Part shown: positions 10,195 to 21,593 of the stretch, one piece after another | Position numbering within the stretch: the first letter of the stretch is position 1 | Layout of the letters: every line of letters starts with the position of its first letter | From: Fistulifera solaris | Lineage: Eukaryota; Bacillariophyta; Bacillariophyceae; Naviculales; Stauroneidaceae | Length of the DNA stretch: 64,000 nucleotides | Direction: 5' to 3' | Assembly (NCBI GenBank): GCA_030295235.1 | Contig: AP026128.1 | Location: forward strand, 1,116,001-1,180,000 | The notes under the pieces: generated by a model | Told to the model about the DNA's origin: nothing | Database searches by the model: none | The model's input: only the letters and a program-made list of their open reading frames with translations | Translations under genes and position numbers: made by a program

Positions 10195-13100
10195 TTAAAG
10201 CCGAATTTTCAGGTGATCCCTCTTGCTTTTAGAACTAACTTCGCTATTGTCAGCTCCTTTTGTCTGGGTCTCTTCCACATTATCTCCGACGACCGCGTTA
10301 CTCTTCATCTTCTTGGGACTTTTCATGGCCTTTTCAGTTTTGGATGACTTCTTGGGACTCTTCGGTGATTTCCCATCCCCAGCCTTCTTACTCTTTTTGG
10401 AGACCTACGTGATGGACTTTTCATGTCTTCCACTTTCTTTTTGCTTTCCGTCGGCGAGTTCAGTGTCTCGTCCGTGTTCTCAATCTTACTCTTACTCGCC
10501 TTCTTAGGCGATTTATGTGCCGATGCTTTGCTTGTGTCGCTGCTCTTCTTCAATCTCCGCGGTGATACTAGTCCGTGATCTTCCGGTGTTCCTTGAGGTT
10601 TCTCTCTTGCCTTTTTCTTTGTTGTCCCTCGTCTAGCCACAGCCTTACCCTTTACGCGAGCTAGCTCTGCTGACGTATCGCTACATACCGTCTCGCTCGA
10701 ACTCGGATCTGTATTGACGATGTATGCCGATGCGTCCGGTCGTTTCCGTACTCGTCGCGTTTGATGATTTGCACTGTCTTCCGAAGAACTCGACTCCGAC
10801 GAGCTCGAATCAAAAGGTTCAGCAACCATTTTATCGTGATCAGCCGAGCCAACATTGTCATTAGAGCTTTCGCTGTTGTCACCGCCACTATCTTTATCGC
10901 TACCACTACTGTCGCTGTAGAATGCCTTCTTCTTTAGTTCTTTTGACTTTCTCTGTGTCGTTTTGATAGCTTCAGCTTCCTTCCTTTTCTCTTCAAGGTC
11001 TCTTTTTGCCTCTGCTTCTCGCCTCTCCCTGGCCTCCTGGAGTCGTGCCACCCTCAGTTTCTTCTTCTCTTCTAAAGTAAGCCCTTCTCTAGTTTTCTTT
11101 TGTCGTGCTTTGACTTCTTCTTTTGCGGCTTTGAGAGCAAGTAGTGCCTTCTCTTTGCGTTCTCTTGCCTCCAAGATCCATTGCGACACCGGGACACTCG
11201 ATCCCCCGTCTTTCTCGTGAGACTTTGAGTCTTCCCTTTTCGAATTTGACAAGGTTGACGGTTTTTCCTGCACTGAAATCTTTGTTGCTTTTCTTGACTT
11301 CTTGTCTTTTCTTTTCTTTTCCTTCTTGCGATTCTTTTTCTTTTTGGCTTTCGAGTCTGAGCGGCGCATGTTCGCGGAATCGTCAATTACTTTTCGCGCC
11401 TCCAGAATCCACACCGTTGGGTCCGGTTCTTCTGAAAGACTTGTCACCTTTCTCTTTTCTCTTTCAGCACGCTGTTGTTTGTATTTCTTTTCCAGCGCCA
11501 TGGCCTTCTGGACAACTCTATTGAAGAAGTCTGAGTCGTCATGTGCTTTGTCTGATTTCGGTTCGGCGTCGACACGCTTCGCTGCCTCAACGAAGGTTGC
11601 TCTTCTCGCTTCATCCATGCTATCGTCGTCATCGCTTTCGGATGAAGAACTATCTTCGTACCATTTCTTTCTAGAAGCTCTCATGGACTGGGCTTTTCGC
11701 GTTTGACGACGTTGCTTTTTTGTTCTAGCAGCTTCGATCCAATGAGAAACGTCATCAATTTTGGCGTCGTCATTATCAGCCTCCGACTTTGAGCTATACT
11801 TCAGCTGTTCGCGTATGTACTCCCGGCGGAGCTGTTTCGCTTCTTGAACGATTAGCACGTCATCGTTTATCGAAGCATCCTGATCCTCTGCTTCATTTTC
11901 GGCAAGCGCCTCCGCGATAATTCGTCTTGCTTCGACTAGCCAAACGTTTTCTCGACTTATTTTCTTCCTCCTTTCTGCTTCACTTACTCTGGCCTTTTGA
12001 ACCCACAGGGATATTTCTTCCTTTGAAAGAGTGGGTTGACCTGAAAATTCCCGCGTTACATCGTCGTTCCGACACAGTTTAAGTGCTTTCAATGCAACTT
12101 CCTCATCGAGTTCATTATCACATACGCTGCTACTATCGTCTTGTTTATTGTCTTTTCCTACCATTGCTTCGTCGCGTAAACGCTTTGCTTCATCAACCCA
12201 AACTTGCCTTTTCGGATCTTCGAGGTCGCAGCTGCCCTTTGCCTTTATTTTACGGGCTTCTGCTAACCAAAAGACCGATCCACATCATCCTCGCTGCTGG
12301 TGCTCTCATCATCGTCATTAGGCAACGAGGATCTCCTTTGATTGTATTTGTTCTCCAGTTCCATCGCCTTTCTAACGACATCAGAGTAATAGGAGCTTTC
12401 TGAACTCTCTGCAACCGATGATTCGGCTTCTACCGCTACTTCTTCGTCTTGATCGCTTTTGTTTGCCAGTGTTTTTTCTTTCATCAACCGAGCTTCTTCT
12501 CGCCATAAATAAACAGAATCGCTGTCGTCGGAATCATCGGAATCGTCCGAATCACTAGAGTCACTGTCCAATACTTTGTTCACTCGGCTGTGGTTACGAC
12601 TAGATTGACCTTCGTCATTCTCGGCCATGGAGCCATCTTTATTCTCATAGTCGAAATTGCTGCTATCAGCTGCCGCGCTCGAGTTGCTACCAGTGAATGA
12701 CAAATGTAGTTTCGACCTAGACAATTGCTTGAGCTGCCTGGCCTCAGCGATCCATCTCGTAATGTTATTAACATCGTCATCCTCTTCAGAATCAGAGTCT
12801 GAGTCTTTTGATTCGCCAGATGTCTCATATATGCGCGCCGTAGTCGCTTTGCCTGGTCAATAATGTCATCGTCTTGATCGCTACCTTCTTCAATGTCGTC
12901 ATATTTCAATATTTCGCCACTAGCAACTTTTTCTCGATGAGCGAGTCTTTGATTTCGCGCCTCTTCCGCCCATCGACTGTTATCCTCAATGTTCTCTGTC
13001 GTGTCGTTTTCTGGAACGATCACTAACGAAAATGACGATGCTGATTCTTGCTGCAATCGCTCGGAATTCTCTTCCTTCATACTGTCTTCTAAAAGAAGCG

Positions 13101-14024
13101 TTTGTCGCTTCAATTCTGTCCTATCCTTATACCTTTGACGATTCTCATTTTCAGCAGCCATGGTACGGGCTGATTCAACGCAAGCAAGGAGATTATCGTC
13201 ACCTTCTTCCTCCGTCGTCTCTCCTTCACCATGCAAGATATCGTCTACAACTTGTTCGGCCAGGGTCGCCCATTGTACCGAAATATCTGTTTCGGTTGCC
13301 TTTATTTTCGTTTCGACCTCTTTGTCCTGAGCGGTCTGTTCGTGAGGTGGAGGACGAGCTTTCTGTTCGTAAAGATCCCAGGCATCTCGAATATTCACAT
13401 ATTCTTCGCGCTTGTGTCCGTCTTGACGGAATATAGCCAAGCGTCTCTCTTTCGAGAGGTCCGAGACATCACCGTAATCGGGTATCAAGGCGAAAATGGA
13501 TCGCAAATAACGCGAGCGAAGGTCACTAAAGCTTTCTCTCGTATCGTCTTCGGCTTGTTTCACCTCTTCGACCGATGAAGAATTGGCCAACGCATTGACG
13601 AAAAGACTACGCAACTCGGATTCATCCCGCGTCGCCACGTCCCCTTGATTGCTCGACATCTCGAGTTTACTCATCGGAGGACTGCGAAATCCTTTTATTG
13701 GGCTTCTGAATCCTTTCATCGGACTGTGATATCCTTTGACCGGGCTTTGCACAAAGCTCGCCATACTCGCATTCAGATTGGCACTCGAATTGAAGTCTTC
13801 CAAAAGATTCGGATCGAGACGGTTGACCATATCGGCCGAAACCGTCGTTGCTTTCCGATTCGTGACAGACTCGGCGCGAGAATACTTGGAAACATCCGTC
13901 ATCGAACTATCCAGCTGGTTGACCGCCAACTGTTGCTTCTTCTCGTATTCTTTTTGTTTCCGTGCATTTTCTTGATATTGAAGAAGACGATCTTTCAAAG
14001 ATAAGCCACTTTTTGCGAGTCCAT
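10195..14024 (-). CDS. Large charged repeat protein with WxxEAR modules and SPKK tail
   Basis: Several overlapping frames form one gene of roughly 1,270 residues once single-base indels are allowed near 14013 (A run), 12824, 12273 (T run) and 10400 (A run). The repaired start is the ATG at 14024 (MDSQKSGLSLKDRLLQYQ) and the stop is at 10195. The protein has many imperfect repeats of two kinds. One is an acidic linker followed by W(I/V/A)xEAR plus a basic helix (VSQWILEARERKEK, VSHWIEAARTKKQ, DNSRWAEEARNQRL). The other is VV(R/Q)KAMxLExKY. The C-terminus is Ser/Lys-rich with KSPKK repeats like DNA-minor-groove-binding SPKK motifs. Near the N-terminus are several SPxKGF repeats. There is no signal peptide. 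It looks like a nuclear or cytoskeletal scaffold; I know of no named family. Confidence 0.7.
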
Positions 14025-14398
14025 GACGCGTGAAGATATCCTTTATTTCATGAAAATGAAGATAAAAAAAAATGCTTGTAAAGGGTAAAGATAAATGAAT
14101 CAAGAAATGAATGGATACTTTATGCTCAACGACGCGAACTTGTGTCAAGACCCCAACTTTTGCGGGTCACGCCAAAAAACAAAAAATGACCCTCTGCGCC
14201 GCGATGCCAGTTTTTAAATGACGTGACTGAAATCCAGTTTACGAGTCGGAGGTGGGACATGCAAAACTACAAACAAAGTACGGAGTACTAACTTACATTT
14301 CGATAAATTCTAGCATTTTTAAAGACAAGAAAATAAACTATGAATATTCTTTTGTCGGATTTCAGCAACTATGAGCTTTATTCTTATTGGTGACAAAA

Positions 14399-15585
14399 TC
14401 ATTGCTCGTAAATAAAGCTGCGCACCGCAAAGAAACCCTCACCATTATCGACCTCATCGGGAGCGTTATCCAAGATGTTGATCGAGGCATCGCCGTCGTC
14501 AAAGGCAGTACCGAGAGGTTCTAATTTCTTCTCCTTCGCCTTTGATTTCCGTGGAGACCTACTGCGGGAAGTGCGCGCCGCCGAACGGCTCTCTTTCGAC
14601 ACCGTTTCCGCTACGGAAGCATTCGCCGATCGATGGGCTCCATTCGATCCATTCCGTACGGCTTCCGACTGTAATGAAACGTGTTGCATGGAAGCCGAAC
14701 GAGATCTACGACGACTCGGTCGTCGTTGTCGCGGGGAAACCGATTGGCTGGAGGACTGTGTCACTGATCGCCGATTCGTACCAGAAGATTCTTTCTTTGC
14801 CGATTCCGAAGGACCGACTGTGCGTCGATCTGTTTTTATTCTCTCCCGGGGCTCTGTTTCGGCGACAATTTTCTTGGCAGTCGGTCTTGCAGCGAACACG
14901 ATCGGGTGTTCCTCACTGGAGCTATCCGTTTCCACTCGACTCGTGGCTAATGTTCGACGACGACGCATGCGTCGGGGAGTGGGTATTTTATGCAAATCAT
15001 CATCTTTCTCGGAAATGACAGGGGCTTCGACCTTGGGTGTTGTATTCATCCACGTACTACTCGACAGCGAAGGTCTGCGCTCTCGTGATCGCTTGAACGG
15101 CGAACGAACACTAGCAGCAGATGGAAGAGAAGAACGACGTTCTCTCATTCGAATGGCAGGAGATGCTACCACCGAAGCTTCGGCTGTTTTTGTGCAGCGG
15201 GGTCGGGCTCTCCGCGGCGAGTCCCGACAGGACGGTGCTAAAACACGTGCGGACGATGAATTGCCTTCTCTGCGGACGCTTTGCGGGGATATTACGTCCG
15301 ACTGTATTCGGCGGGATGAACTTTGACGGCTGCTCCGGGGAAGCCGCGGTGTTTTGCTGCTTTCACGCGACTCGGATACCGCTGAAGATGGCTGGTTTCC
15401 TGTACTGCGTCGACGAGGTTGCCGCGCTTGACGTGTCCTTTCTTCGCCGTCGTCTTTTCGTCGCACTACAGTGCTTCTAGAATCCGCATCCTTTCGTCTC
15501 TCTGATTTCTTTTGCTTAGATCAGCGGCATCCACTTCTTTTGCTTGTTTCTGCGGTGTTGTCGTCTTTTCTACTCGCTCCGGCAT
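14399..15585 (-). CDS. Unknown Arg/Ser-Pro-rich basic protein
   Basis: The gene begins at the ATG at 15585 (MPERVEKTTTPQKQAKEVDA). It needs one base restored in an A run near 15507-15516 before entering the long frame that ends at 14399, giving about 395 residues. It is strongly basic and low in complexity, with repeated RRRS, SRSPRKSK, RRSSLPS and SPRRARPR motifs. These are typical phosphorylation and nuclear-localisation sites of RS-type nuclear proteins. Only the last 50 residues look ordered (INILDNAPDEVDNGEGFFAV). It shares strand and general composition with its downstream neighbour, which starts about 375 nt after this stop. The function is unknown. Confidence 0.6.
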
Positions 15586-16088
15586 GATGCTGTAGCTATT
15601 GCTGGGCTATTCCGCCGAAAGGGTGGTAATTGTTGATTGATTGCGAGCAAAAAGGAAGCGATGACTCATTCGACTTTCATAACAGCGCTACCGTGAACAC
15701 AATGCGAAGTGTCAACCTGCTTGTCATTTTGACGAGATTGAAAGTGTTGCGTGTTGCGTGCCGGCGGCGCCATTTTCGGCTCGTCCGGCCCCCGGCCCAT
15801 AATAACGAAAAACATTCAGTGTTCAGTGAGCTTTGATTAGTCTACATAGGACATTGCAGATGATTACTTAAAGGCTCCGGTCGTGCCTCAAGAATACTAT
15901 CTACATTCTGTACTATATTCCGGAACGAAGTGTGAGAAAACTCCTACAGTGAAGTGACCGGCATCGAATTTGATACAATAAAGTACTCAGCGTTACGCGC
16001 CCTCCGAAGGTGAAACAGCGACCCAACATATACAAATCGCACCGGTACCAACACATCACAGTCTATCCGCCTTTTTTGGGGTAATTAT
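15586..16088. other. Intergenic region, no gene seen
   Basis: This is half a kilobase upstream of the minus-strand basic protein. No supported open frame or recognised repeat was found. Confidence 0.4.
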
Positions 16089-16705
16089 TTCGATCATACC
16101 ACTTCCCTTTGGACACCAATGTCAACAATGCTTTGCCCAACATCGCTAATGCAAGCCGAGGAACAGTAATCGCATTTGCTTTGACAATGAAACACGAAAC
16201 AGTAGGAAAATACAACGCTCCCAGTGTGTTCGCGCATTCTGCGTAGCCGCCGTAGGGAATTTATCTCTGCAGGGGTACCCGGATATTACATTTTTCACCA
16301 ACATCCAATTTTGGGCTTTTCCAGTGCACAGATGTCAACGTTGCGTTGCGCACGGTAATGGCTTCGTATCGCTAGCAATATTCGCCATCGATTTGAGAAC
16401 AAAACGCTGACGGAACGAATGATGCAGCTGTTCGAATGTCTACGTATTTTTACGTAGCTCTCGTAGGGAAATTTATCGACAGAGGGCAAACCCGGATATT
16501 GTGTAATTTCGATCACGCCACTTTCCGCGTCTTTTGGACACCAATGTCAACAATGCTTTGCCCAACATCGCTAATGCAAGCCGAGGAACAGTAATCGCAT
16601 TTGCTTTGACAGTGAAACACGAAACAGTAGGAAAATACAACGCTCCCAATGTGTACGCGCATTCTGCGTAGCCGCCGTAGGGAATTTATCTCTGCAGGGG
16701 TACAA
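16089..16705. repeat. Three-unit tandem repeat of about 210 bp
   Basis: Units 1 (from about 16089) and 3 (from about 16507) are nearly identical. Each contains ACCAATGTCAACAATGCTTT, GCAAGCCGAGGAACAGTAAT and GTAGGGAATTTATCTCTGCA. Unit 2 (about 16300-16505) is a strongly diverged copy in register that still keeps GATGTCAACGTTGCG and CGTAGGGAAATTTATCGACA. The outer units being more alike than either is to the middle suggests recent conversion or re-duplication. There is no coding potential. Confidence 0.85.
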
Positions 16706-16726
16706 GTACCCAGAATCCTCTCCCAC

Positions 16727-16862
16727 ATTTTCTGGAGACGTGAATGAACACATGCCCACATTTTCTGGACCCGTGAAAGAAGCACTCCCCACATTTTCTG
16801 GACACGTGCACGTGAAATAACACTCCCCCAGCACATTTTCTGAACACCCCAAATTTTCTGGG
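16727..16862. repeat. TTTTCTGG-ACGTG array (half-palindrome form)
   Basis: Five TTTTCTGg/a half sites occur, three of them followed by GACACGTG-like sequence (GAGACGTGAA, GACCCGTGAA, GACACGTGCACGTGAA), spaced about 35-40 nt. The same composite unit recurs at 19255-19375 next to the full palindrome array. It ends 98 nt upstream of the membrane-protein start at 16961. Confidence 0.8.
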
Positions 16863-16960
16863 CGACATCGACCATATAACGCAAGAAATTTTCGACGAGG
16901 CATTGCGGCAACCGGAAGTCGAGACTGCCTTGTTTTCCTTTCGACATACACTAATGAACG

Positions 16961-17940
16961 ATGTCAGTTCCGTCGAAACCGCACAATTATTTACAAAAAT
17001 GGCGGCGCGAGCTCATTACCAAGGATGATCCAATGCATTTGCATAAAACGTTGGGCATTCTCTGTTTAATTTCTTATATCTGGAGACTCGGTCAATGGGG
17101 CCCCGAACGCGATATGGGCTTTGCGACTCATCCTCAGTTCACTCTACCGACCATCTTCCTGCATTTACTATTAAATCTGTCATCCTTCGAATTCAATTGC
17201 CTCCTCGTCGCATCGACTCGGGATATCGCATTTGGCCAGAATATCGGGCACATTCGCTGGTATTCTTGTGTCGCTCGTTGGCCACGATGCTTGTCACGTA
17301 TTACGAACAACTCTACCAGAAGCCACCCAATAACGGGATGAATCTCGTCATTGTGCTAATGACCGTGGCGGCTGCCGACACCGGATCACGTTTTACCGAC
17401 CATCAATCGGGATTTTCGAGGAAATTACAAGTCCCCAACATGGTCAAATACTACTTCTCGGTGGCACAACTGTGGGCGACCGCCGGTGTCATTTACGGAA
17501 TCCGTCGTTATTCGGTGCACTTACTGTACTGTTTGATCATTCAAGTGAACGCCTTTCTCATGACATTGCGAAGAAAGAATTTGGCCGGTCACTATCTATT
17601 AGTGTCCGTGTATGGATTTCTGTTGGTAGCGGGCATTTTGACCTGCACGGTAGAACTCTTCCTTTGGGATGGATGGAGAGCGGTTCTCACTTTTGGTATT
17701 GCCGCAAATACAGCGTCTATCTTACGATTGGCACCCAGAAAGCTTCCTTTGATGGATAACAAGTATTTGATGTGGATCTTCATTGCCGGCTTGGTTAGCA
17801 TAATGCGACAATCATTCCAAGAAACGGACAAATGGATGATCTCCCTGGCAACAATATCCATGGTAGCAATGATTTCATTGGGATTTTACAATGCCAAATA
17901 TGGATACGGCAATAGTTCCAGCACAACCAAAGATGCGTAA
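16961..17940 (+). CDS. Polytopic membrane protein of unknown function
   Basis: The ATG at 16961 starts MSVPSKPHNYLQKWRREL. One base is missing near 17185 (CCTTCG), and restoring it joins LLLNLSSF to RIQLPPRRIDSGYRIWPEY and the long frame ending at 17940, giving about 326 residues. There are about six to seven predicted membrane spans (for example LHKTLGILCLISYIW, HLLYCLIIQVNAFLM, YLLVSVYGFLLVAGILT and a pair near the C-terminus). The soluble motif RRIDSGYRIWPEYRAHS looks conserved and may be the functional signature. I have the impression of relatives in other algae but cannot name a family. A palindrome-derived array lies immediately upstream. Confidence 0.7.
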
Positions 17941-18429
17941 AAAGTCAGCTCTATCCGAGTCAAGGAGCGAGCTCAACTTGGATGAAATTTTTGCAACCAA
18001 TACGCAATCCGAACTTAACCTTTCAACTAACCATTCGCGAAGCTACCTATACAGCTAGTAGCTTTACGAAATCCGGGACGCAACAAGCAGCTCTCTAAAG
18101 GAAAGATATTCGACATAATCCCCTGGTGCTGTAACAAGTTCACAGCAAAACATTCGACTTGAAGGCCGGATTATGGGTAATAGTCAAAGCAAGTAGTATT
18201 CGGATGGGTAACGGTGCCGACGACATAGACAAGTATTACGTGGAAATGAGGGCGAGCCATCGTCAATGGGACTGACAATCGTCTGAAACGGAAGGCAAAA
18301 TAGCCCTCTCTAATAGACTAGTTCAATCTAGGATTGTGGTAATGATTTTTTACTTTTTCAAAGCCTCATTATTATGAGGGCATACACCACGAATTCTCGT
18401 GGTTTAAGTGACGATCCAGTCGTTCATCA

Positions 18430-18690
18430 CACACGCGACTGGTCATCGACGTGACTGAAATGTTATTGTTTTCGCCGCCGTTGTTTCTGCTGCGGTGCGA
18501 TGACGATGAAGGAAGAAGAAAAATATAAAAATTCATGCACTCATGCTTCGCTATCCAGTCTAAACTAATAAGGATTACTAAATGGTTTCAAACAGCGAGA
18601 CCTAAAGTAAGAGTAAGCCTAAGAATGTATACATCATTATTTCAAGATTTATTCTACTCTAGCCCCTTGGCATTTTTTCAGCAACAGAAA
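18430..18690 (+). pseudogene. Diverged duplicate of the monooxygenase promoter and 5' end
   Basis: This segment aligns, with many substitutions, to 19385-19640. Both begin with GACTGGTCATCGACGTGACTGA. Both then have a GACGATGA stretch, ATGCACTCA(C/T)GCTT, GGATTACTAAATG, AACAGC, AGAATG(T/C)ATA and GGATTTATTTTACTC-like sequence, ending CCCTT. In the downstream copy this covers the promoter, start codon and first codons of the FAD monooxygenase. The upstream copy has no long frame and runs into the palindrome array, so it is a relic of a local duplication. Confidence 0.75.
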
Positions 18691-18714
18691 AACTGACTAT
18701 TGATGCGTCTGGTC

Positions 18715-19375
18715 TGGTGTTCTTCGATCCTACAGAAATTCTGTGTAAGTTCCAGAAATTCTGGAATCGTTGGTTTTGGTTCATCCGACATTCTGTGGAT
18801 GTTCCAGAAAATCCGGAAAATGTTTGGAAGGCTTAACAAACAATCTGTGGACTTTCCAGATTATCTGGAATCGGTGTTTGTGTCAAACAGAGATTTTGTG
18901 CACGTTCCAAAATTTCTGGAATGGGTGTCTTTCGGTCAAACAAACATTCTGTGGATGTTCCAGAATTTCTGGAAGTTATTCTTGATCCTGTCTATGGACT
19001 TTCCAGAAAATCTGGAATCGGTGTCTTTCGGTCAAACAGAGATTCTGTTGAAATTTCCAGAATTTCTGGAATCGGTTTTTTTGTGTCAAACATGGATTTT
19101 GTGCCTGTTCCAGAAATTCTGGAATCGGTGTTTTGGTGATCAGACATTCTGTGTATGCGGTGGATGTTCCAGAAAATTCGAAAAAGGTGTTAAAGGATTT
19201 ACAGATAATCAGTGAACGTTCCAGAATATCTGGAAGAATTGGGTGTGTCGAGTCAAACATTTTCTGGACACGTGAACCTACCACACACCCATATTTTCTG
19301 GAGACGTGAAAAATCCACACGCCCAAAATTTCTGCACACGTCAAACTATCACTCACCCAAAATTTCTGGAAACTT
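18715..19375. repeat. CCAGAA-N-TTCTGG palindrome array 2
   Basis: About nine dyad copies occur, mostly in the form TTCCAGAA-N-TTCTGGAA, with spacing near 50-60 nt. Between them is a conserved GGTCAAACA(G/T)A(C/G)ATTCTGTGGA spacer. The 3' end (19255-19375) changes to the TTTTCTGGACACGTGAA form also seen at 16.7 kb. The array sits between the duplicated promoter fragment and the true promoter of the FAD monooxygenase, ending about 166 nt before its first ATG. Confidence 0.9.
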
Positions 19376-19539
19376 CTTGAACATGACTGGTCATCGACGT
19401 GACTGACGTGTCCTTACATTATTTTCGAATTGCCATCCATTTTTTTATGGGCGTTGTTGACGATGACAATAAAACTATAAGCAATGAGTAGACTAATGCA
19501 CTCACGCTTGTCATAATTTTTGTATCCTTGGATTACTAA

Positions 19540-21452
19540 ATGAATTCGAACAGCACGACTTGTGGTGAGAGTTACGTAAGAATGCATAGATTTTTAGGAT
19601 TTATTTTACTCCAGTCCCTTCTCCAAGGCACTCTAAGTTGGTCCTTTTGTCCTCCGAATAAACTGAGCACCCGCAAAGCAACAGTCTCAATTATCCGAGC
19701 AGTAAACGATATCAGTAACGAAAGTGTAGAGACAGCAGATGCGGTGGTTTGCGGAGGAGGACCAGCGGGACTACTGACCGCCATTATGCTCGCTGAAAAG
19801 TTGCCTCCTTCTCAGAAAATCCGTTTGTACGATCGTTTGTCGGCTCCACCTGACGCCGATGATGATCGAATATGGGACAACGATGTCGCTCGATTTTATC
19901 TGATTGGTTTGGGAGGACGAGGTCAATCGGCACTGCAAGAGTTTGGTGCCTGGGAGGGAGTTGTGAAAGATCGATGCGTTTCTGTGGTGGGTCGACGTGA
20001 TTGGCAGCCCGGCGATCTGGAAGGGACGGAACGCATTTTTACCGAAGCCGAGAAACGAGTTCCAACCGAGGTCTTGGCACGCGACAAACTGGTTGGCGTT
20101 CTTCACCAGCATATTCTCGACAAGTACAACGGGCGTATTGAGTTGAACTATGGTTTCGAGGTACATCCCATAGACTTCAGCCACGAAAATGGAAAGTCTG
20201 TTTTGGTCGAAATTGCTCAATGCACGTCGGAGCTAGGGCGCCTGAATCCGTCGGAAGTCAAGACTTCAGTGGAGAACCAGGAAGAGATCCTTTGCAGCAC
20301 AGAGGACACGAAACTTTTGAAGGTGAATGGTTTACTTGTGGCAGCTGATGGGACAGTTCGTACTGTGGCAAATGCGATGGAGAGAGAAGACAGAAAACGC
20401 TTCGATTCGCTCAATCCAATCCAAAAAGTATTTGCCCCGAAGCCATTCCGAGTGAAACGCTACGATGATGACAATCAGCGCGTCTACAAGTCTTTCCCCA
20501 TCGACGTCCCGAAAGACTGGCGCTTTGATCTCAATTATTCGGCTCGAGCCAAACGCGCCACATTCGACGCGTTACCCGCTAATCGAAAGGGAAACTATTG
20601 CGGACTACTACTGCTAAAGAAAGACGATCCTTTAGCGGTAGAAAACAACGACCCGAATGAATTGAGAGCAATGATGGATAATTCGTTTCCGTTCTTTAGC
20701 AAGTTGATTGACGACGATACCATGGCCACCGTGGCCAAGAAGCCCGTTTCTTATTTGCCGTCTTTCCGATACGCTGGTCCCCGCCTTCATCAAGGCAACA
20801 ATTGCGTGATGCTGGGAGATTGCGTTCACACAGTGAAACCGTATTTCGGGCTAGGTGCAAACAGTGCCTTGGAAGACGTACGCATTTTGGGTCAAGCCAT
20901 TGACAAACACAAAGACGAGAATGGCGAAATCGACACGACCAAAGTCGTTCGTGAATTTTCAAAAGAAGAGCCAAAGATTCCAAGGCACTGGTACGAGTGT
21001 CACGTGACCTGGATCGTCCAGGAAAGCTAGGGGTATTTACATTTTTGATCCCTATTATTCTGGACTCAATCTTTAGCAAGTTCCTGCCGGCTATCTTTAC
21101 TCCGAATATCATTAACATGTTACAACGGGAAGGGTGGACATTCAGCGGCGTCGCACGAAGAAAGAGACTAGAGCGCGTCTTACAGGCTGCTATGCTGGCA
21201 TCTGGTTTTTATCTTGTCGGACGAGTTGCGACTCGCGCTGCATTGTGGACTGTTGCGAAAGTTTTTGCACTTTGCCAGAGATCTGTCGCTGCTCGATATG
21301 CTATCCCTGCTGCCGCACTTTCTTGTGTTGCTACTTTCTTGGCTTCCAGATCGAACAAGACACGTGAATTATCTAAGGATCTTCCAGCGGTAGCTGATGT
21401 CATATCAAAGTTCAGTAAGAAAAGTGAAGAGAAGCAAGTAGCTAAAAAATAA
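19540..21452 (+). CDS. FAD-dependent monooxygenase (kynurenine 3-monooxygenase-like)
   Basis: This is a flavoprotein of about 637 residues. A hydrophobic leader (MHRFLGFILLQSLLQGTLSWSF, from the ATG at 19582) suggests ER or plastid targeting. The dinucleotide-binding GGGPAGLLTAIMLAE lies near residues 72-86. The second FAD motif GDCVHTVKPYFGLGANSALED has the GD and the glycine loop typical of class A aromatic hydroxylases. A one-base indel in an A run near 20965 shifts the frame. After correction the reading continues as ALVRVSRDLDRPGKL to the TAA at 21452. The C-terminal part holds a hydrophobic helix pair (FLIPIILDSIFSKFL and AALWTVAKVFALC), like the membrane anchor of KMO. The substrate is not proven. 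The upstream region carries a palindrome array and a duplicated promoter. Confidence 0.8.
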
Positions 21453-21593
21453 TGTTTAAATTTTTACCAATGAACATGACACCAAATGACTGTTCTACCG
21501 CTGTACAGTAGACGCGACCAACAGCACAGCGAGTTACGAGAAATAGTTCTAATTTTAGCATACACAGAACGAAATCCATTGACTACATATTTT

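Noticed and set aside
14475-15326. Plus-strand frame of 283 codons opposite the basic SR/SP-rich protein
   Set aside because: It is a shadow of GC-biased Arg/Ser codons; the minus-strand product has nuclear-protein-like composition, and the next gene is on the same strand.
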